Positions 1-8,345 of a DNA stretch of 20,992 nt are shown here, piece after piece. The stretch covers positions 1-20,992 of the forward strand of contig JBDHIK010000049.1 of the NCBI GenBank assembly GCA_039587475.1. Direction: 5' to 3'. The position numbers and the translations under genes were made by a program. This stretch comes from N074bin45 sp039587475 (GTDB taxonomy: Bacteria; Gemmatimonadota; Gemmatimonadetes; Gemmatimonadales; GWC2-71-9). Positions within the stretch are counted from its first letter, which is position 1. The number at the start of each line of letters is the position of its first letter. The notes beneath the pieces are model-generated. The model worked only from the letters and a program-made list of their open reading frames with translations, had not been told where the DNA came from and made no database searches.

Positions 1-1
1 T

Positions 2-307
2 GCCCTGGCGCGCTCGGTGGAGTACTTCCGGATTCCCCGCAACGTCCTGACGATTTGCGTGGGGAAGTCGACGTACGCCCGCTGCGGGATCATCACCAAC
101 GTGACCCCGTTCGAACCCGAATGGGAGGGACACGTCACCCTGGAGATCTCCAACACGACGCCGCTGCCGGCCAAGATCTACGCCAACGAGGGCATCTGCC
201 AGGTCCTGTTCTTCGAAGCCGATCCGGATGACATCTGTCAAACCAGCTACGCCGACAAGAAGGGGAAATATCAGGCGCAGCGGGGTGTGACGCTGCCGCG
301 CCTCTAG
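2..307 (+). CDS. dcd: dCTP deaminase, C-terminal part (5' end outside window)
   Basis: Deaminates dCTP to dUTP, feeding thymidylate synthesis in the cytoplasm. The reading frame is open to the left edge, so only the last 101 residues are present. A GTG at position 17 lies inside the conserved core and is not the true start. Visible family signatures are GKSTYARCGI (substrate-contacting Ser and Arg), the strand TLEISN carrying the catalytic Glu, the G-x-CQVLFFE strand, and the C-terminal KKGKYQAQRG segment that closes over the nucleotide. This is the only plus-strand gene in the window. It ends in TAG within a CTAG shared with the convergent peptidase. The missing N-terminus prevents judging whether it is a monofunctional deaminase or a bifunctional deaminase/dUTPase, although the sequence resembles plain Dcd. 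Confidence 0.9.
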   Translation, partial: ALARSVEYFRIPRNVLTICVGKSTYARCGIITNVTPFEPEWEGHVTLEISNTTPLPAKIYANEGICQVLFFEADPDDICQTSYADKKGKYQAQRGVTLPRL

Positions 308-2442
308 CCCGCCTCGGTCCCCAAGGCGGCGGCCGCACGTTCCAGCGCCGCGGTGGCTCGACGAATCCGTGCCACCAGGTCCGCCACCTCCTCCTGCATC
401 CGCTCGCGATCCTCGGCGCGAATGGCCTCCGACACCGACGGTAGCGGGATAGTCGCATAGCCGTTGTCGCGGTCCGCGGCGAACACCAGATTCCGCATCC
501 AGGGCCGGCCCTCGAGTCCCTCCGGTCGGGCCAGGGCCTGTTCCACGAGCCGCAGTTCGGCGTTGACTCCGGCCAGCAGATCCGGCTCGGGCGCTCCGCG
601 CAGCACGGCGTCCCGGCGGGTGTTGAATCGTGCCCCGGCCATCTCCAGCCCCCGGGCTGCCCGCTCGATCGGGTCCAACTGGGCAGCGTCCCAACCCTGC
701 TCGACTGCCTTCTTCGACACCGGGTCCACCAGGTCTGCGAGGTGGCGCCCGAAGGCCTCGTAGTCGAACGGCACCACGGCGGCGTTCGCCATGCGCGCCG
801 TCATGACCGCGGCGAGTCTGGCGGCGGCGGCATGACTCAGCGCCCCCGGGTCACTGAACCGGGTCATGTAGTCGTAGGAGTCGTAGGCAGAGTGGTAGAC
901 GCCGTAGGGACCACCAAAGCCGAAGCCGAAGGACGGGATACCGAGGTGGTTGTAGAAGCCGGCGAAATCACTCCCGCCACCCAGGTTCCCGAGACGGGGT
1001 TCGGCATCGGCGGAATCCGAAGCCGTGCGGAGGCGCCAGGCCTGGTACACCGAGAGGGTATCCGCCGGCTGCCGGACCGTCGCGGCCAGGTCACGCACGA
1101 AGGGATGAAGCGAGGCGGAGCCCGCCGCGTTGAAGTTCCGTCCCGCGACGGCAACGTCCTGGTTGAGATACACCACGGCATTGCGCCGCAACTCCTCGCT
1201 CATGGCCTCGACCCATTCCACCGAGCCCACCAGCCCCCACTCCTCGGCGTCCCACGTTGCCAGCACCACCGTGCGTTCCGGTCGGTACCCGCTCCTGAGG
1301 GCCTCGCCCCACGCCTGAGCTGCCCCGAGCAGACTGACGATGCCGCTGACGTTGTCGACCGCCCCGGGTCCCCAGGCGTCGCGGTGGCCCCCGGCAATGA
1401 CCAGCTCGTCGGGCCACGTCGATCCGCGGATGATCCCCATGGTGTTGGCGACGGTTTTGTAGGCCTTGTCCCCGCGTTCGGCCCAGACCGCCAGCCGCAC
1501 CGTCACCGCTCCGGCACCCAGGTGGTAGCGGAACGGCAACCCTCCCTGCCACGCCTGCGGTACCGACAGGCCGTCCAGCCGCTCCAGGATCGTGGAGGCG
1601 TTGGCGTAGCCGATGGGGAGCACCGGGATGGTCGGAATGGCCATGGAATCGACCGGCAGCCGTCGCGCGCCGTCGAGCGACGGCCATCCCGGGGTCGACG
1701 GGTCGCCGCGGCCGTTGTACAGGCTGCCCCGCTGCACCGCCTGGGGCGGCCGCATGGGACCGTCCGGGTAGACATCACCACGGAAATACCCGTCATCCTG
1801 CGGATCGGAATAGAGGATGAGCCCGATGGCCCCCCGCGCCTCGGCCTCGCGGGCCTTGATGCCGCGGAAGCTCTTGCCGTAGCGCGCCAGGACGACCGCG
1901 CCGCCGACCGAAACCCCCAGCGAATCGAGACGCTGGTAGTCGTCCGGCAAGCCGTAGTTGGCGAACACCACCGGTCCTTGGACGTCCCCCACTCCGCTGT
2001 AGCCGTTCATGGCGACCCACACCGACCCCTGCGTGGCCCGGTCCTCTGCCAGAGCCGGTTCAGTCGGATCGAGCGCGATACGTTCCGGGGTCAGGATTTC
2101 CAGACGGGCGGAGTCCTGGATGGGGAGAAAGACGCGATAGCTGACGCGCGCGGTATCGAGGCCGTACCCCGCCATCTGTCGCAGGACGTAGTCGGCCGTG
2201 GCGACCTGAGCCGCCGTGCCCGCGACATGGGGGCTGAGAGACATGGCCCGCATGTGACGGAGGGCGACCGCCGTGTCCGGGGCCGATCGCAAGAGCGCCT
2301 CGAGCCCCTCCTGGCGCTCGGTCCCGGCCTCGGTGTAACCCGGGTATCGGGTCTGCGCCGCGCCCGGCGTCGATCCTATCGCGAGGAGCAGTGCGCCGAT
2401 CGCCGCAGGCACGCCCAGCCGGCGCCCGCCGCCACCCGTCAC
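304..2442 (-). CDS. Secreted M28 family metallopeptidase, glutamate carboxypeptidase II-like
   Basis: Predicted 712-residue exported zinc exopeptidase of the M28B (GCPII/transferrin-receptor-like) group. Residues 1-30 look like a signal peptide: RR, a hydrophobic AAIGALLLAIG core, then an AAQ cleavage region. A protease-associated domain follows at about 140-290, then the catalytic domain. Its zinc ligands are visible as H353 and D363 (GGHRDAWGPGAVDN), the catalytic pair E400-E401 (TWDAEEWGL), D429 (YLNQD) and H517 (YHSAYDSYDY). The C-terminus resembles the helical dimerisation domain. The open frame extends 31 codons further upstream inside sdhB. I chose the GTG at 2442 because it forms a GTGA overlap with the sdhB stop and directly precedes the signal peptide. 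It probably scavenges peptides in the periplasm or outside the cell; the substrate is unknown. It is the last gene of the mdh-sdh run. Confidence 0.9.
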   Translation of the reverse strand: MTGGGGRRLGVPAAIGALLLAIGSTPGAAQTRYPGYTEAGTERQEGLEALLRSAPDTAVALRHMRAMSLSPHVAGTAAQVATADYVLRQMAGYGLDTARVSYRVFLPIQDSARLEILTPERIALDPTEPALAEDRATQGSVWVAMNGYSGVGDVQGPVVFANYGLPDDYQRLDSLGVSVGGAVVLARYGKSFRGIKAREAEARGAIGLILYSDPQDDGYFRGDVYPDGPMRPPQAVQRGSLYNGRGDPSTPGWPSLDGARRLPVDSMAIPTIPVLPIGYANASTILERLDGLSVPQAWQGGLPFRYHLGAGAVTVRLAVWAERGDKAYKTVANTMGIIRGSTWPDELVIAGGHRDAWGPGAVDNVSGIVSLLGAAQAWGEALRSGYRPERTVVLATWDAEEWGLVGSVEWVEAMSEELRRNAVVYLNQDVAVAGRNFNAAGSASLHPFVRDLAATVRQPADTLSVYQAWRLRTASDSADAEPRLGNLGGGSDFAGFYNHLGIPSFGFGFGGPYGVYHSAYDSYDYMTRFSDPGALSHAAAARLAAVMTARMANAAVVPFDYEAFGRHLADLVDPVSKKAVEQGWDAAQLDPIERAARGLEMAGARFNTRRDAVLRGAPEPDLLAGVNAELRLVEQALARPEGLEGRPWMRNLVFAADRDNGYATIPLPSVSEAIRAEDRERMQEEVADLVARIRRATAALERAAAALGTEAG

Positions 2443-3191
2443 TCGGTGCGCCCCGCGACCGACCCCACCAGGAAATCCCGGTTGAGTCTGGCGATCGTCT
2501 CCAGCGGGATCTCCTTGGGGCAGGCAGCGTGGCACTCACCGTAGTTGGTACAGCCGCCAAAGCCTTCGAGGTCCATCCGATCGACCATGCTCAGGGCTCT
2601 CCGGTAGCGCTCCGGCTGTCCCTGCGGCAGCACACCCAGATGGGTGACCTTCGCCGCCGTGAACAGCATGGCCGAGGCGTTGGGACAGGCGGCGACGCAG
2701 GCCCCACAGCCGATACAGGCTGCGGCATCCATGGCCGTCTCCGCCACATCCTTGGGAATGGGAATGGTGTTGGCGTCCGGCACCCCGCCGGTGGCCACCC
2801 CGATGAACCCGCCCGCCTCGACGATCCGGTCGAGGGCGGACCGGTCGACGACCAGGTCCTTGAGGACGGGGAACGAGGTGGCTCGCCACGGCTCGATGAC
2901 GATGACGTCACCGTCCCGAAAGCTTCGCATGTGCAGCTGGCACACCGTCGTGCCTCGCATGGGCCCGTGGGGCTGCCCGTTGATGACCAGGCTGCACGCT
3001 CCGCAGATGCCTTCGCGGCAATCAGAATCGAAGGCGATCGGCTCCTTCCCGTCGTCGTTCAACCGTTCGTTGGTGACGTCGAGCATCTCCAGGAAGGACA
3101 TATCCGGGCTCATGTCCGGCGCCGGGACGGTCTCGAATCTTCCCGCGGCCTCCGGCCCATCCTGGCGCCAGACCCTCAGCGTGAGGTTCAC
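2439..3191 (-). CDS. sdhB: Succinate dehydrogenase / fumarate reductase iron-sulfur subunit
   Basis: Electron-transfer subunit of complex II, carrying electrons from the SdhA flavin to the membrane anchor. It is 250 residues long, normal for the family. 2Fe-2S ligands are C58, C63, C66 (CREGICGAC) and C84. 4Fe-4S ligands are C159, C162 and C165 (CIGCGAC) plus C224. 3Fe-4S ligands are C169, C214 and C220. All expected cysteines are present, so the subunit looks functional. It starts with GTG at 3191, giving a four-base GTGA overlap with the sdhA stop, and its own TGA overlaps the GTG of the peptidase in the same way. Translation of the three genes is therefore probably coupled. Confidence 0.97.
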   Translation of the reverse strand: MNLTLRVWRQDGPEAAGRFETVPAPDMSPDMSFLEMLDVTNERLNDDGKEPIAFDSDCREGICGACSLVINGQPHGPMRGTTVCQLHMRSFRDGDVIVIEPWRATSFPVLKDLVVDRSALDRIVEAGGFIGVATGGVPDANTIPIPKDVAETAMDAAACIGCGACVAACPNASAMLFTAAKVTHLGVLPQGQPERYRRALSMVDRMDLEGFGGCTNYGECHAACPKEIPLETIARLNRDFLVGSVAGRTE

Positions 3192-5101
3192 TTGTAGCTC
3201 CGCACGGCCAGATGAACGTTCTCGAACGACAGCGGCTCGACATGGCGTACCGGCTCGGCATCGTCTCCACGGTATTCCCAGGCCGCCACGTGGGCGAACT
3301 CGGCATCATTCCGGACCGCCTCGCCCTCGGCCGTCTGGAATTCCTCACGGAAATGGCCACCGCACGACTCGCGACGAATGAGCGCATCGCGACACATGAG
3401 TTCGGCAAACTCGAGGAAGTCGGCCACGCGCCCGGCTTTCTCCAGCGACTGGTTGAAGGTGTCCGCCGATCCCAGCACGCGGACGTCGCGCCAGAACTCG
3501 GCCCGGATCTCGGGGATACGCTGCAACGCTTCCTGCAGTCCTTGCTCGTTGCGCGCCATGCCACACTTCTCCCAGACGATCCGTCCCAGTTCGCGATGGA
3601 AGGAATCGACGTGACGCGATCCGTTGACGTCCAGGAGCCGTTGCGTCTTGTCCCGCACCGAGGCCTCCGCGGCGCGCACCGCGGGATGGTCTTCGGGCAC
3701 CGGCGCCAACTCGGCGCCCGCGAGATAGTCTCCGATGGTGGCCGGAATGATGAAGTACCCGTCGGCCAGCCCCTGCATGAGCGCACTGGCGCCCAACCGG
3801 TTGGCGCCATGGTCGGAATAATTCGCTTCGCCGATGACATGCAATCCCGGCAGGGTGCTCATCAGGTTGTAGTCGACCCACAGTCCACCCATGGTGTAAT
3901 GCGGCGCCGGGTAGATCCGCATCGGTACCTGATACGGGTCCTCCGCCGTGATGCGGTTGTACATCTCGAAGAGGTTGCCATACCGCTCCTCGATGGTCGA
4001 GGCCCCCAGCCGCTGGATGGCATCGGCAAAGTCGAGGTACACCCCCAGGCCGGTCTTCCCCACGCCCCGCCCCTCATCGGTCGCCTCCTTGGCGGCCCGG
4101 CTCGAGATGTCCCGCGGGGCCAGGTTGCCGAAGCTGGGATACTTCCGCTCGAGATAGTAGTCGCGGTCCGCTTCCGGGATGTCCTGGGGCGCCCGCTTGT
4201 CGCCGGGCGTCTTGGGGACCCACACCCGGCCGTCGTTCCGGAGTGACTCACTCATCAGGGTGAGTTTGGACTGGAACTCCCCTTCCACCGGAATGCAGGT
4301 CGGATGGATCTGGGTATAGCACGGATTGGCGAATGCGGCTCCGCGCTTGTAGGCGCGCCACGTGGCCGTGACGTTGCACCCCATGGCATTGGTGGAAAGG
4401 TAGAACACGTTCGCGTAGCCGCCGGTCGCCAGCACCACGGCGTCGGCCAGGTGGGATTCGATCTTCCCGGTCACGAGATCGCGGGCTACCACGCCGCGGG
4501 CCCGGCCATCGACCACGATGATGTCCAGCATCTCGGTCCGGGGTCGCATCTCCACGGCCCCGAGTCCCACTTGCCGCGCCAGGGCCTGGTAGGCGCCCAA
4601 CAGCAGTTGCTGCCCCGTCTGGCCCCGGGCGTAGAAGGTCCGGGACACCTGCGCCCCGCCGAACGACCGGTTGTCCAGCAACCCTCCGTACTCCCGAGCG
4701 AATGGCACGCCCTGGGCCACGCACTGATCGATGATCTGGGTGCTGATCTCGGCCAGGCGATAGGTATTGGCCTCACGCGACCGGAAGTCACCGCCCTTGA
4801 TCGTGTCATAGAACAACCGGTAGATGCTGTCCCCGTCGTTCTGATAGTTCTTGGCGGCGTTGATGCCACCCTGAGCGGCAATGCTGTGCGCCCGCCGGGA
4901 GGAATCTTGAAAGCACAGGCACTGGACCCGGTATCCCAGCTCGGCCATGGTGGCGGCGGCAGACGCACCGGCCAGGCCGGAGCCCACGACGATGACGCGG
5001 TGTTTTCTCTTGTTGGCCGGGTTGACCAGCTTCATGTCGAAGCGGTACCGCTGCCATTTTTCCGCGAGTGGACCGTCGGGGACCTTGGCGTTGAGTTCCA
5101 T
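3188..5101 (-). CDS. sdhA: Succinate dehydrogenase flavoprotein subunit
   Basis: Catalytic subunit of complex II, oxidising succinate to fumarate (or the reverse), 637 residues. The FAD-binding fold is seen as VIVVGSGLAGASAA (G40-x-G42-x-x-G45). H72 in RRAHSIAAQGGINA is the expected covalent FAD attachment site. Active-site motifs follow: IHPTCIP, APHYTMGGLW and GANRLGASALMQGL. The frame opens 20 codons upstream, but I place the start at ATG 5101 (MELNAKVPDG). A clear AGGGAG ribosome-binding site precedes it by 11 bases and overlaps the TAA stop of sdhC. The length and sequence type resemble the SdhA that pairs with single-polypeptide, di-haem type anchors, which matches the neighbouring sdhC. 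Confidence 0.97.
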   Translation of the reverse strand: MELNAKVPDGPLAEKWQRYRFDMKLVNPANKRKHRVIVVGSGLAGASAAATMAELGYRVQCLCFQDSSRRAHSIAAQGGINAAKNYQNDGDSIYRLFYDTIKGGDFRSREANTYRLAEISTQIIDQCVAQGVPFAREYGGLLDNRSFGGAQVSRTFYARGQTGQQLLLGAYQALARQVGLGAVEMRPRTEMLDIIVVDGRARGVVARDLVTGKIESHLADAVVLATGGYANVFYLSTNAMGCNVTATWRAYKRGAAFANPCYTQIHPTCIPVEGEFQSKLTLMSESLRNDGRVWVPKTPGDKRAPQDIPEADRDYYLERKYPSFGNLAPRDISSRAAKEATDEGRGVGKTGLGVYLDFADAIQRLGASTIEERYGNLFEMYNRITAEDPYQVPMRIYPAPHYTMGGLWVDYNLMSTLPGLHVIGEANYSDHGANRLGASALMQGLADGYFIIPATIGDYLAGAELAPVPEDHPAVRAAEASVRDKTQRLLDVNGSRHVDSFHRELGRIVWEKCGMARNEQGLQEALQRIPEIRAEFWRDVRVLGSADTFNQSLEKAGRVADFLEFAELMCRDALIRRESCGGHFREEFQTAEGEAVRNDAEFAHVAAWEYRGDDAEPVRHVEPLSFENVHLAVRSYK

Positions 5102-5117
5102 CAGAGTGTGCGCTCCC

Positions 5118-5774
5118 TTACCGCATCCAGCCAAACAGAATGGCCGTCGGCACCGTCGCAAATCCCACCGGGACCAGGATGGCGATGACGGTGGCGACCA
5201 CGCGCCGCAACCGCTCGTAGCGTGGATGGATCACCCCCATGGTCTGGAACAGGCTCCAGACGCCGTGGTACAGGTGCCCGGCCAGTGCCACCGTAGCGAT
5301 CACATAGAAGACGGCCACCCACGCCACGGTGAGTGACGCCTGCAGATTGCCGTAGACGTCCGTGTGACTGAAGGTCGGGTTGAGCACGCCGAGGGTGAGA
5401 TCGAGCAAATGGTAAATCAGGAAGACCAGCAACAGCACCCCGCCCCACCCCATCACCCGGGAGGCCAGGGTCGAAGCCTGGAAGCGCTGCCGGTCGTATC
5501 CGACCGGCCGGGCCAGCCGGTCCAGGCGCTTGAGGGTGAAGGCCGCATGAACGTGCAACACGATCGACACGAGCAGCGCGATCCGGGTGCCCCAGAGGAG
5601 CGGGGCGATCGACTTGAGGGTGGCCGCGTACGCGTTGATGGCCTCGGGCCCGACGTGGGCGAGCATGTTGCCCGCCATGTGGATCGTGACGTATCCGATC
5701 CACACGACCCCGGTGACCGCCATGACGATCTTCTTGCCGATCGACGTTCCGTAGAACCGCCCCAGAGCGTTCAC
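5118..5774 (-). CDS. sdhC: Succinate dehydrogenase cytochrome b558-type membrane anchor
   Basis: Membrane anchor of complex II that binds haem b and passes electrons to quinone. At 218 residues it has five hydrophobic helices, at about 15-36, 60-80, 108-130, 150-170 and 190-213, as in the single-subunit (SdhC b558) family rather than the SdhC plus SdhD pair. Candidate haem ligands are H32 (helix 1), H74 or H76 (helix 2), H122 (helix 3) and H167 or H170 (helix 4), consistent with two haems. The open frame runs far upstream through mdh, but the family's N-terminus corresponds to the GTG at 5774 (VNALGRFYGTSIGKK), 14 bases after the mdh stop. The ribosome-binding site (GCGGGG) is weak. No sdhD is present or needed. 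Confidence 0.92.
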   Translation of the reverse strand: MNALGRFYGTSIGKKIVMAVTGVVWIGYVTIHMAGNMLAHVGPEAINAYAATLKSIAPLLWGTRIALLVSIVLHVHAAFTLKRLDRLARPVGYDRQRFQASTLASRVMGWGGVLLLVFLIYHLLDLTLGVLNPTFSHTDVYGNLQASLTVAWVAVFYVIATVALAGHLYHGVWSLFQTMGVIHPRYERLRRVVATVIAILVPVGFATVPTAILFGWMR

Positions 5775-5788
5775 TGACGGGCCCCGCG

Positions 5789-6712
5789 CTACACGGTGGC
5801 CATGGTGCCGCGCACCGCCTCGGCAGAGGCGTGGAGCGCGGCGCGTTCGTCGTCGGTGAGTTCCACTTCGATGATGGCCTGAAGCCCGCCACGACCCAAC
5901 TTGCAGGGCACGCCGCAGAACACGTCCTCCAGGCCGTACTCGCCGGTCAGCCACGCCGCACACGGCAGCACACGGCGCTTGTCCTTGACGATCGCCTCGG
6001 CCATCTGGACCGCGGCCGCACTGGGGGCGTAGTAGGCGGATCCGGTCTTGAGGTGCTTGACGATCTCGGCGCCGCCCTGCCGGGTCCGTTGCACGATGCC
6101 GTCGAGGGTCTCCGCGTCCAGGAGCTGCGTGACCGGGATGCCCGACACCGTCGTGTACGAAATCAGCGGCACCATGGTATCGCCATGTCCGCCCAGCACC
6201 ATGGCCTGAATGTCCTCCACGGACACGTCGAGCGCCTCGGCCAGGAATGTCCGGTAGCGCGCCGTGTCCAGCACGCCGGCCATGCCGAGCACCCGCTCGC
6301 GTGGGAAGCCGGTGGCTTCCCGAGCGACCGCACACATGACGTCCAACGGGTTGGACACGATGATGACGATGGCCTGAGGGGCGACTTCCCGGATCTGCTC
6401 CGCCACCGACCGGACGATGCCCGCGTTGGTCTTCACCAGGTCGTCTCGGCTCATGCCGGGCTTGCGAGCGATCCCGGCCGTCACGATGAACAGCTCCGCC
6501 CCGGCGGCCTCCGTATAGCCCTGGCTCCCGATGACGCGCGTGTCGAAGCCCTCGATGGGCCCCGATTGCCATTGATCGAGGGCCTTCCCCTGGGGAACGC
6601 CTTCGACGATATCGATCAGGACCACTGCGCGCGCCAGATCCTTTTCAGCCACCCGCTGGGCCGTGGTCGCACCCACGTGTCCCGCCCCCACTACCGCGAT
6701 CTTGTCGAACAT
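5789..6712 (-). CDS. mdh: Malate dehydrogenase (NAD-dependent, LDH-like type)
   Basis: Interconverts malate and oxaloacetate in the TCA cycle; 307 residues. The N-terminal GAGHVG (residues 9-14) and D34 form the NAD-binding Rossmann fold, with Asp favouring NAD over NADP. Substrate-binding arginines are visible as R83 and R89 (ARKPGMSRDDL) and R152. N121 lies in VSNPLDVM, and the catalytic H176 in GGHGDTMVP. Arg at the specificity loop (ARKPG), where lactate dehydrogenases have Gln, indicates malate. An upstream in-frame start at 6754 exists, but ATG 6712 (MFDKIAVVGAG) matches the family and has GAGG seven bases upstream. It heads the mdh-sdhCAB-peptidase run, which makes sense because MDH uses the product of the SDH/fumarase steps. 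Confidence 0.97.
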   Translation of the reverse strand: MFDKIAVVGAGHVGATTAQRVAEKDLARAVVLIDIVEGVPQGKALDQWQSGPIEGFDTRVIGSQGYTEAAGAELFIVTAGIARKPGMSRDDLVKTNAGIVRSVAEQIREVAPQAIVIIVSNPLDVMCAVAREATGFPRERVLGMAGVLDTARYRTFLAEALDVSVEDIQAMVLGGHGDTMVPLISYTTVSGIPVTQLLDAETLDGIVQRTRQGGAEIVKHLKTGSAYYAPSAAAVQMAEAIVKDKRRVLPCAAWLTGEYGLEDVFCGVPCKLGRGGLQAIIEVELTDDERAALHASAEAVRGTMATV

Positions 6713-6760
6713 GACTGTGCCTCGGAACCGGTCGGAGTTGGTTGTGTGTTCCAAGAGGGA

Positions 6761-6780
6761 CCAGCGGCTAACGCCACTGG
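6761..6780 (-). other. Hairpin in the mdh 5' untranslated region
   Basis: In the minus-strand transcript CCAGTGGC pairs with GCCGCTGG (eight pairs, one G-U) around a GTTA loop. No T-run follows, so it does not look like an intrinsic terminator. It would lie a few bases from the 5' end of an mRNA started at the predicted mdh promoter, where hairpins often stabilise messages. The function is inferred. Confidence 0.4.
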
Positions 6781-6789
6781 CGTGGCGGG

Positions 6790-6818
6790 AATCTAGCCGG
6801 ATGGGAGGGGGGCGGCAA
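6790..6818 (-). promoter_or_regulatory. Predicted sigma-70-type promoter for mdh-sdhCAB
   Basis: Minus strand: -35 TTGCCG at 6818-6813, a 17-base spacer, and -10 TAGATT at 6795-6790. Each hexamer matches four of six consensus bases. It sits in the 121-base gap between trmL and mdh, the longest gap in this part, and predicts a leader of about 70 bases. Moderate to weak evidence. Confidence 0.4.
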
Positions 6819-6833
6819 TCAGCCGGGGCGGCG

Positions 6834-7295
6834 TCAGGACCCGGTCTGGCGCACCTGGCGAAGCGCTTCGTACAGGACGATGCCGACGGCCGTGGCCAGG
6901 TTGAGGTTGCGCACCGGACCCGTCATCGGGATGGTATAGCACCGCTCGGGATGCTTCTCGAGAATGCGTTCAGGCATGCCTTGGGTCTCGTTGCCGAACA
7001 CCAGACAGCTGTTGGCCGCGTAGGGTGCGTCCCAGAAGGATTGCGTGGCGTTGGCGGAGAAATAGAGGCAGCGCTCGCGGCTCATCGCGTCGCGAAACTC
7101 GCGCCAGAGCGGATGCACCCACACATCGACGTCGTCCCAGTAGTCCAGGCCGGCACGCCGCAGGTCGCGATCCTCCAACGAGAACCCGGGGGGGCCCACG
7201 ATGTGCAGGGAGGTGTCCGTCGCAGCCGCGAGGCGGGCGATGTTCCCCGTGTTGGGGGGAATCTGCGGTTCGATGAGGGCAATGTGGAGGGTCAC
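6834..7295 (-). CDS. trmL: tRNA (cytidine(34)-2'-O)-methyltransferase, SPOUT family
   Basis: Small SPOUT methyltransferase of the TrmL/YibK/CspR type, which 2'-O-methylates the wobble nucleotide of tRNA-Leu isoacceptors using S-adenosylmethionine. At 153 residues it is the normal size of the minimal, TRAM-less family. Motifs are PPNTGNIAR (13-21), FGNETQGMP (100-108, the motif 2 loop) and IPM...VRNLNLATAVGI (from 122), the trefoil-knot SAM site. The start is GTG 7295, with GGAGAGG a few bases upstream. It follows moaA by 24 bases and is probably the last gene of the moaD-moaE-moaA message. Substrate specificity is known for the family, not shown here. Confidence 0.92.
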   Translation of the reverse strand: MTLHIALIEPQIPPNTGNIARLAAATDTSLHIVGPPGFSLEDRDLRRAGLDYWDDVDVWVHPLWREFRDAMSRERCLYFSANATQSFWDAPYAANSCLVFGNETQGMPERILEKHPERCYTIPMTGPVRNLNLATAVGIVLYEALRQVRQTGS

Positions 7296-7319
7296 TCGTC
7301 CTCTCCGGTGTGCTGGGGG

Positions 7320-8345
7320 TTAGCCGCCGCGGGTGTGCATTTCACGCCGAGGGTCGGCCCGCAAACCTTCGACCGGGAGCAGCACCCGACGATCCTGAAT
7401 GGCAACACGTTCCTCCGCCCCACGGTCGCGCCGCGCTGACCAGACGTCACGGATCCGTGCGCGCAGACCCTCGTCATCGGTTCCGTCCCTGAGGAGGGTA
7501 CGGAGGTCCACGCCTGCGTCGGCGTAGAGACAGGTATACCACACCCCGTCCGCGGTCAGCCGGCTGCGATCACAGGAACGGCAGAACGGCCGTGTCGTGG
7601 ACGCGATGATACCGAACGTCGTCCCGTCCGGCAACGCGAACTCCTCGGCGGGCGCGGTCGGGTCGCCCGGCACGGCCTGCAGGGAGCCGTAGCGCGCCTC
7701 GAGACGAGCCAGCATCTCCGTCCTCGATACGACCTGGTCCATGCTCCACTGGGTGGCGCCGCCGACATCCATGTATTCGATGAATCTGATTTGAATGTCC
7801 CGCTCGCGACCGAACTCGATGAGGTCTTCCATCTCGTCGTCGTTGAAACCCCGTATCACGACGGCGTTGATCTTGGTGCCCCGGAACCCGACCCGGGCCG
7901 CCTCGTCCAGGCCCTCGACCACCTGGTGCCACAGGTCCGTCTTGGCGAACCGCGACAGGCGCTCGGCGCGAAGCGTGTCCAGAGACACCGTCAAGCGATC
8001 CACCCCGGCCGACGCCAGTGCCGCCGCGTGCCGTGTCAGAAGTGTCGCGTTGGTGGTGAGCGCCACGTCCTCCACCCCCGCGATGCCGCGCAAGAGCGTG
8101 ACCAACGACGCGAGATCGTGTCGGAGAAGCGGCTCGCCGCCCGTGAGTCGGAGCCGGGTGACTCCCAGGGAGACGAACTGTCGTGTCAGGCGCGCCGTCT
8201 CTTCGAAACTGAGGATGGAGCTGCGCGGCAGCCAGACGTAGTCATCTTCCGGCATGCAGTAGCGGCACCGCATGTTGCATCGATCGGTGACCGATATCCT
8301 CAATCGTCGAACCGGCCGTCCCAGTTGATCGAGGGGGCCGTTCAC
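7320..8345 (-). CDS. moaA: GTP 3',8-cyclase (molybdenum cofactor biosynthesis radical SAM enzyme)
   Basis: Converts GTP to 3',8-cyclo-GTP, the first step of molybdopterin synthesis. The protein has 341 residues. The radical-SAM cluster motif is C23-x3-C27-x2-C30 (CNMRCRYC), followed by the LTGGEPLL SAM-binding segment near residue 70. The second, GTP-binding 4Fe-4S cluster has C255, C258 and C272. The chain ends in Gly-Gly (340-341), the conserved tail that inserts into the active site and is needed for activity in characterised MoaA. All key residues are intact. It starts with GTG 8345 in a four-base GTGA overlap with the moaE stop. The partner enzyme gene moaC is not in this window. Confidence 0.97.
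   Translation of the reverse strand: MNGPLDQLGRPVRRLRISVTDRCNMRCRYCMPEDDYVWLPRSSILSFEETARLTRQFVSLGVTRLRLTGGEPLLRHDLASLVTLLRGIAGVEDVALTTNATLLTRHAAALASAGVDRLTVSLDTLRAERLSRFAKTDLWHQVVEGLDEAARVGFRGTKINAVVIRGFNDDEMEDLIEFGRERDIQIRFIEYMDVGGATQWSMDQVVSRTEMLARLEARYGSLQAVPGDPTAPAEEFALPDGTTFGIIASTTRPFCRSCDRSRLTADGVWYTCLYADAGVDLRTLLRDGTDDEGLRARIRDVWSARRDRGAEERVAIQDRRVLLPVEGLRADPRREMHTRGG

Noticed and set aside
2443..2535. Upstream start of the M28 peptidase inside sdhB
   Set aside because: It would place 31 polar residues before the signal peptide and overlap sdhB by 97 bases. GTG 2442 explains both the signal peptide and the GTGA junction.
742..2544. 600-codon plus-strand open frame antisense to the M28 peptidase
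   Set aside because: It is Arg/His/Pro/Gly-rich with no recognisable domain and lies fully opposite a gene with a complete catalytic motif set. Long stop-free antisense frames are expected at this GC content.
5118..6572. Long frame suggesting an N-terminally extended or fused SdhC
   Set aside because: The upstream part lies over mdh in another frame and reads as Arg/Gly-rich nonsense. Real SdhC sequence begins only at GTG 5774.
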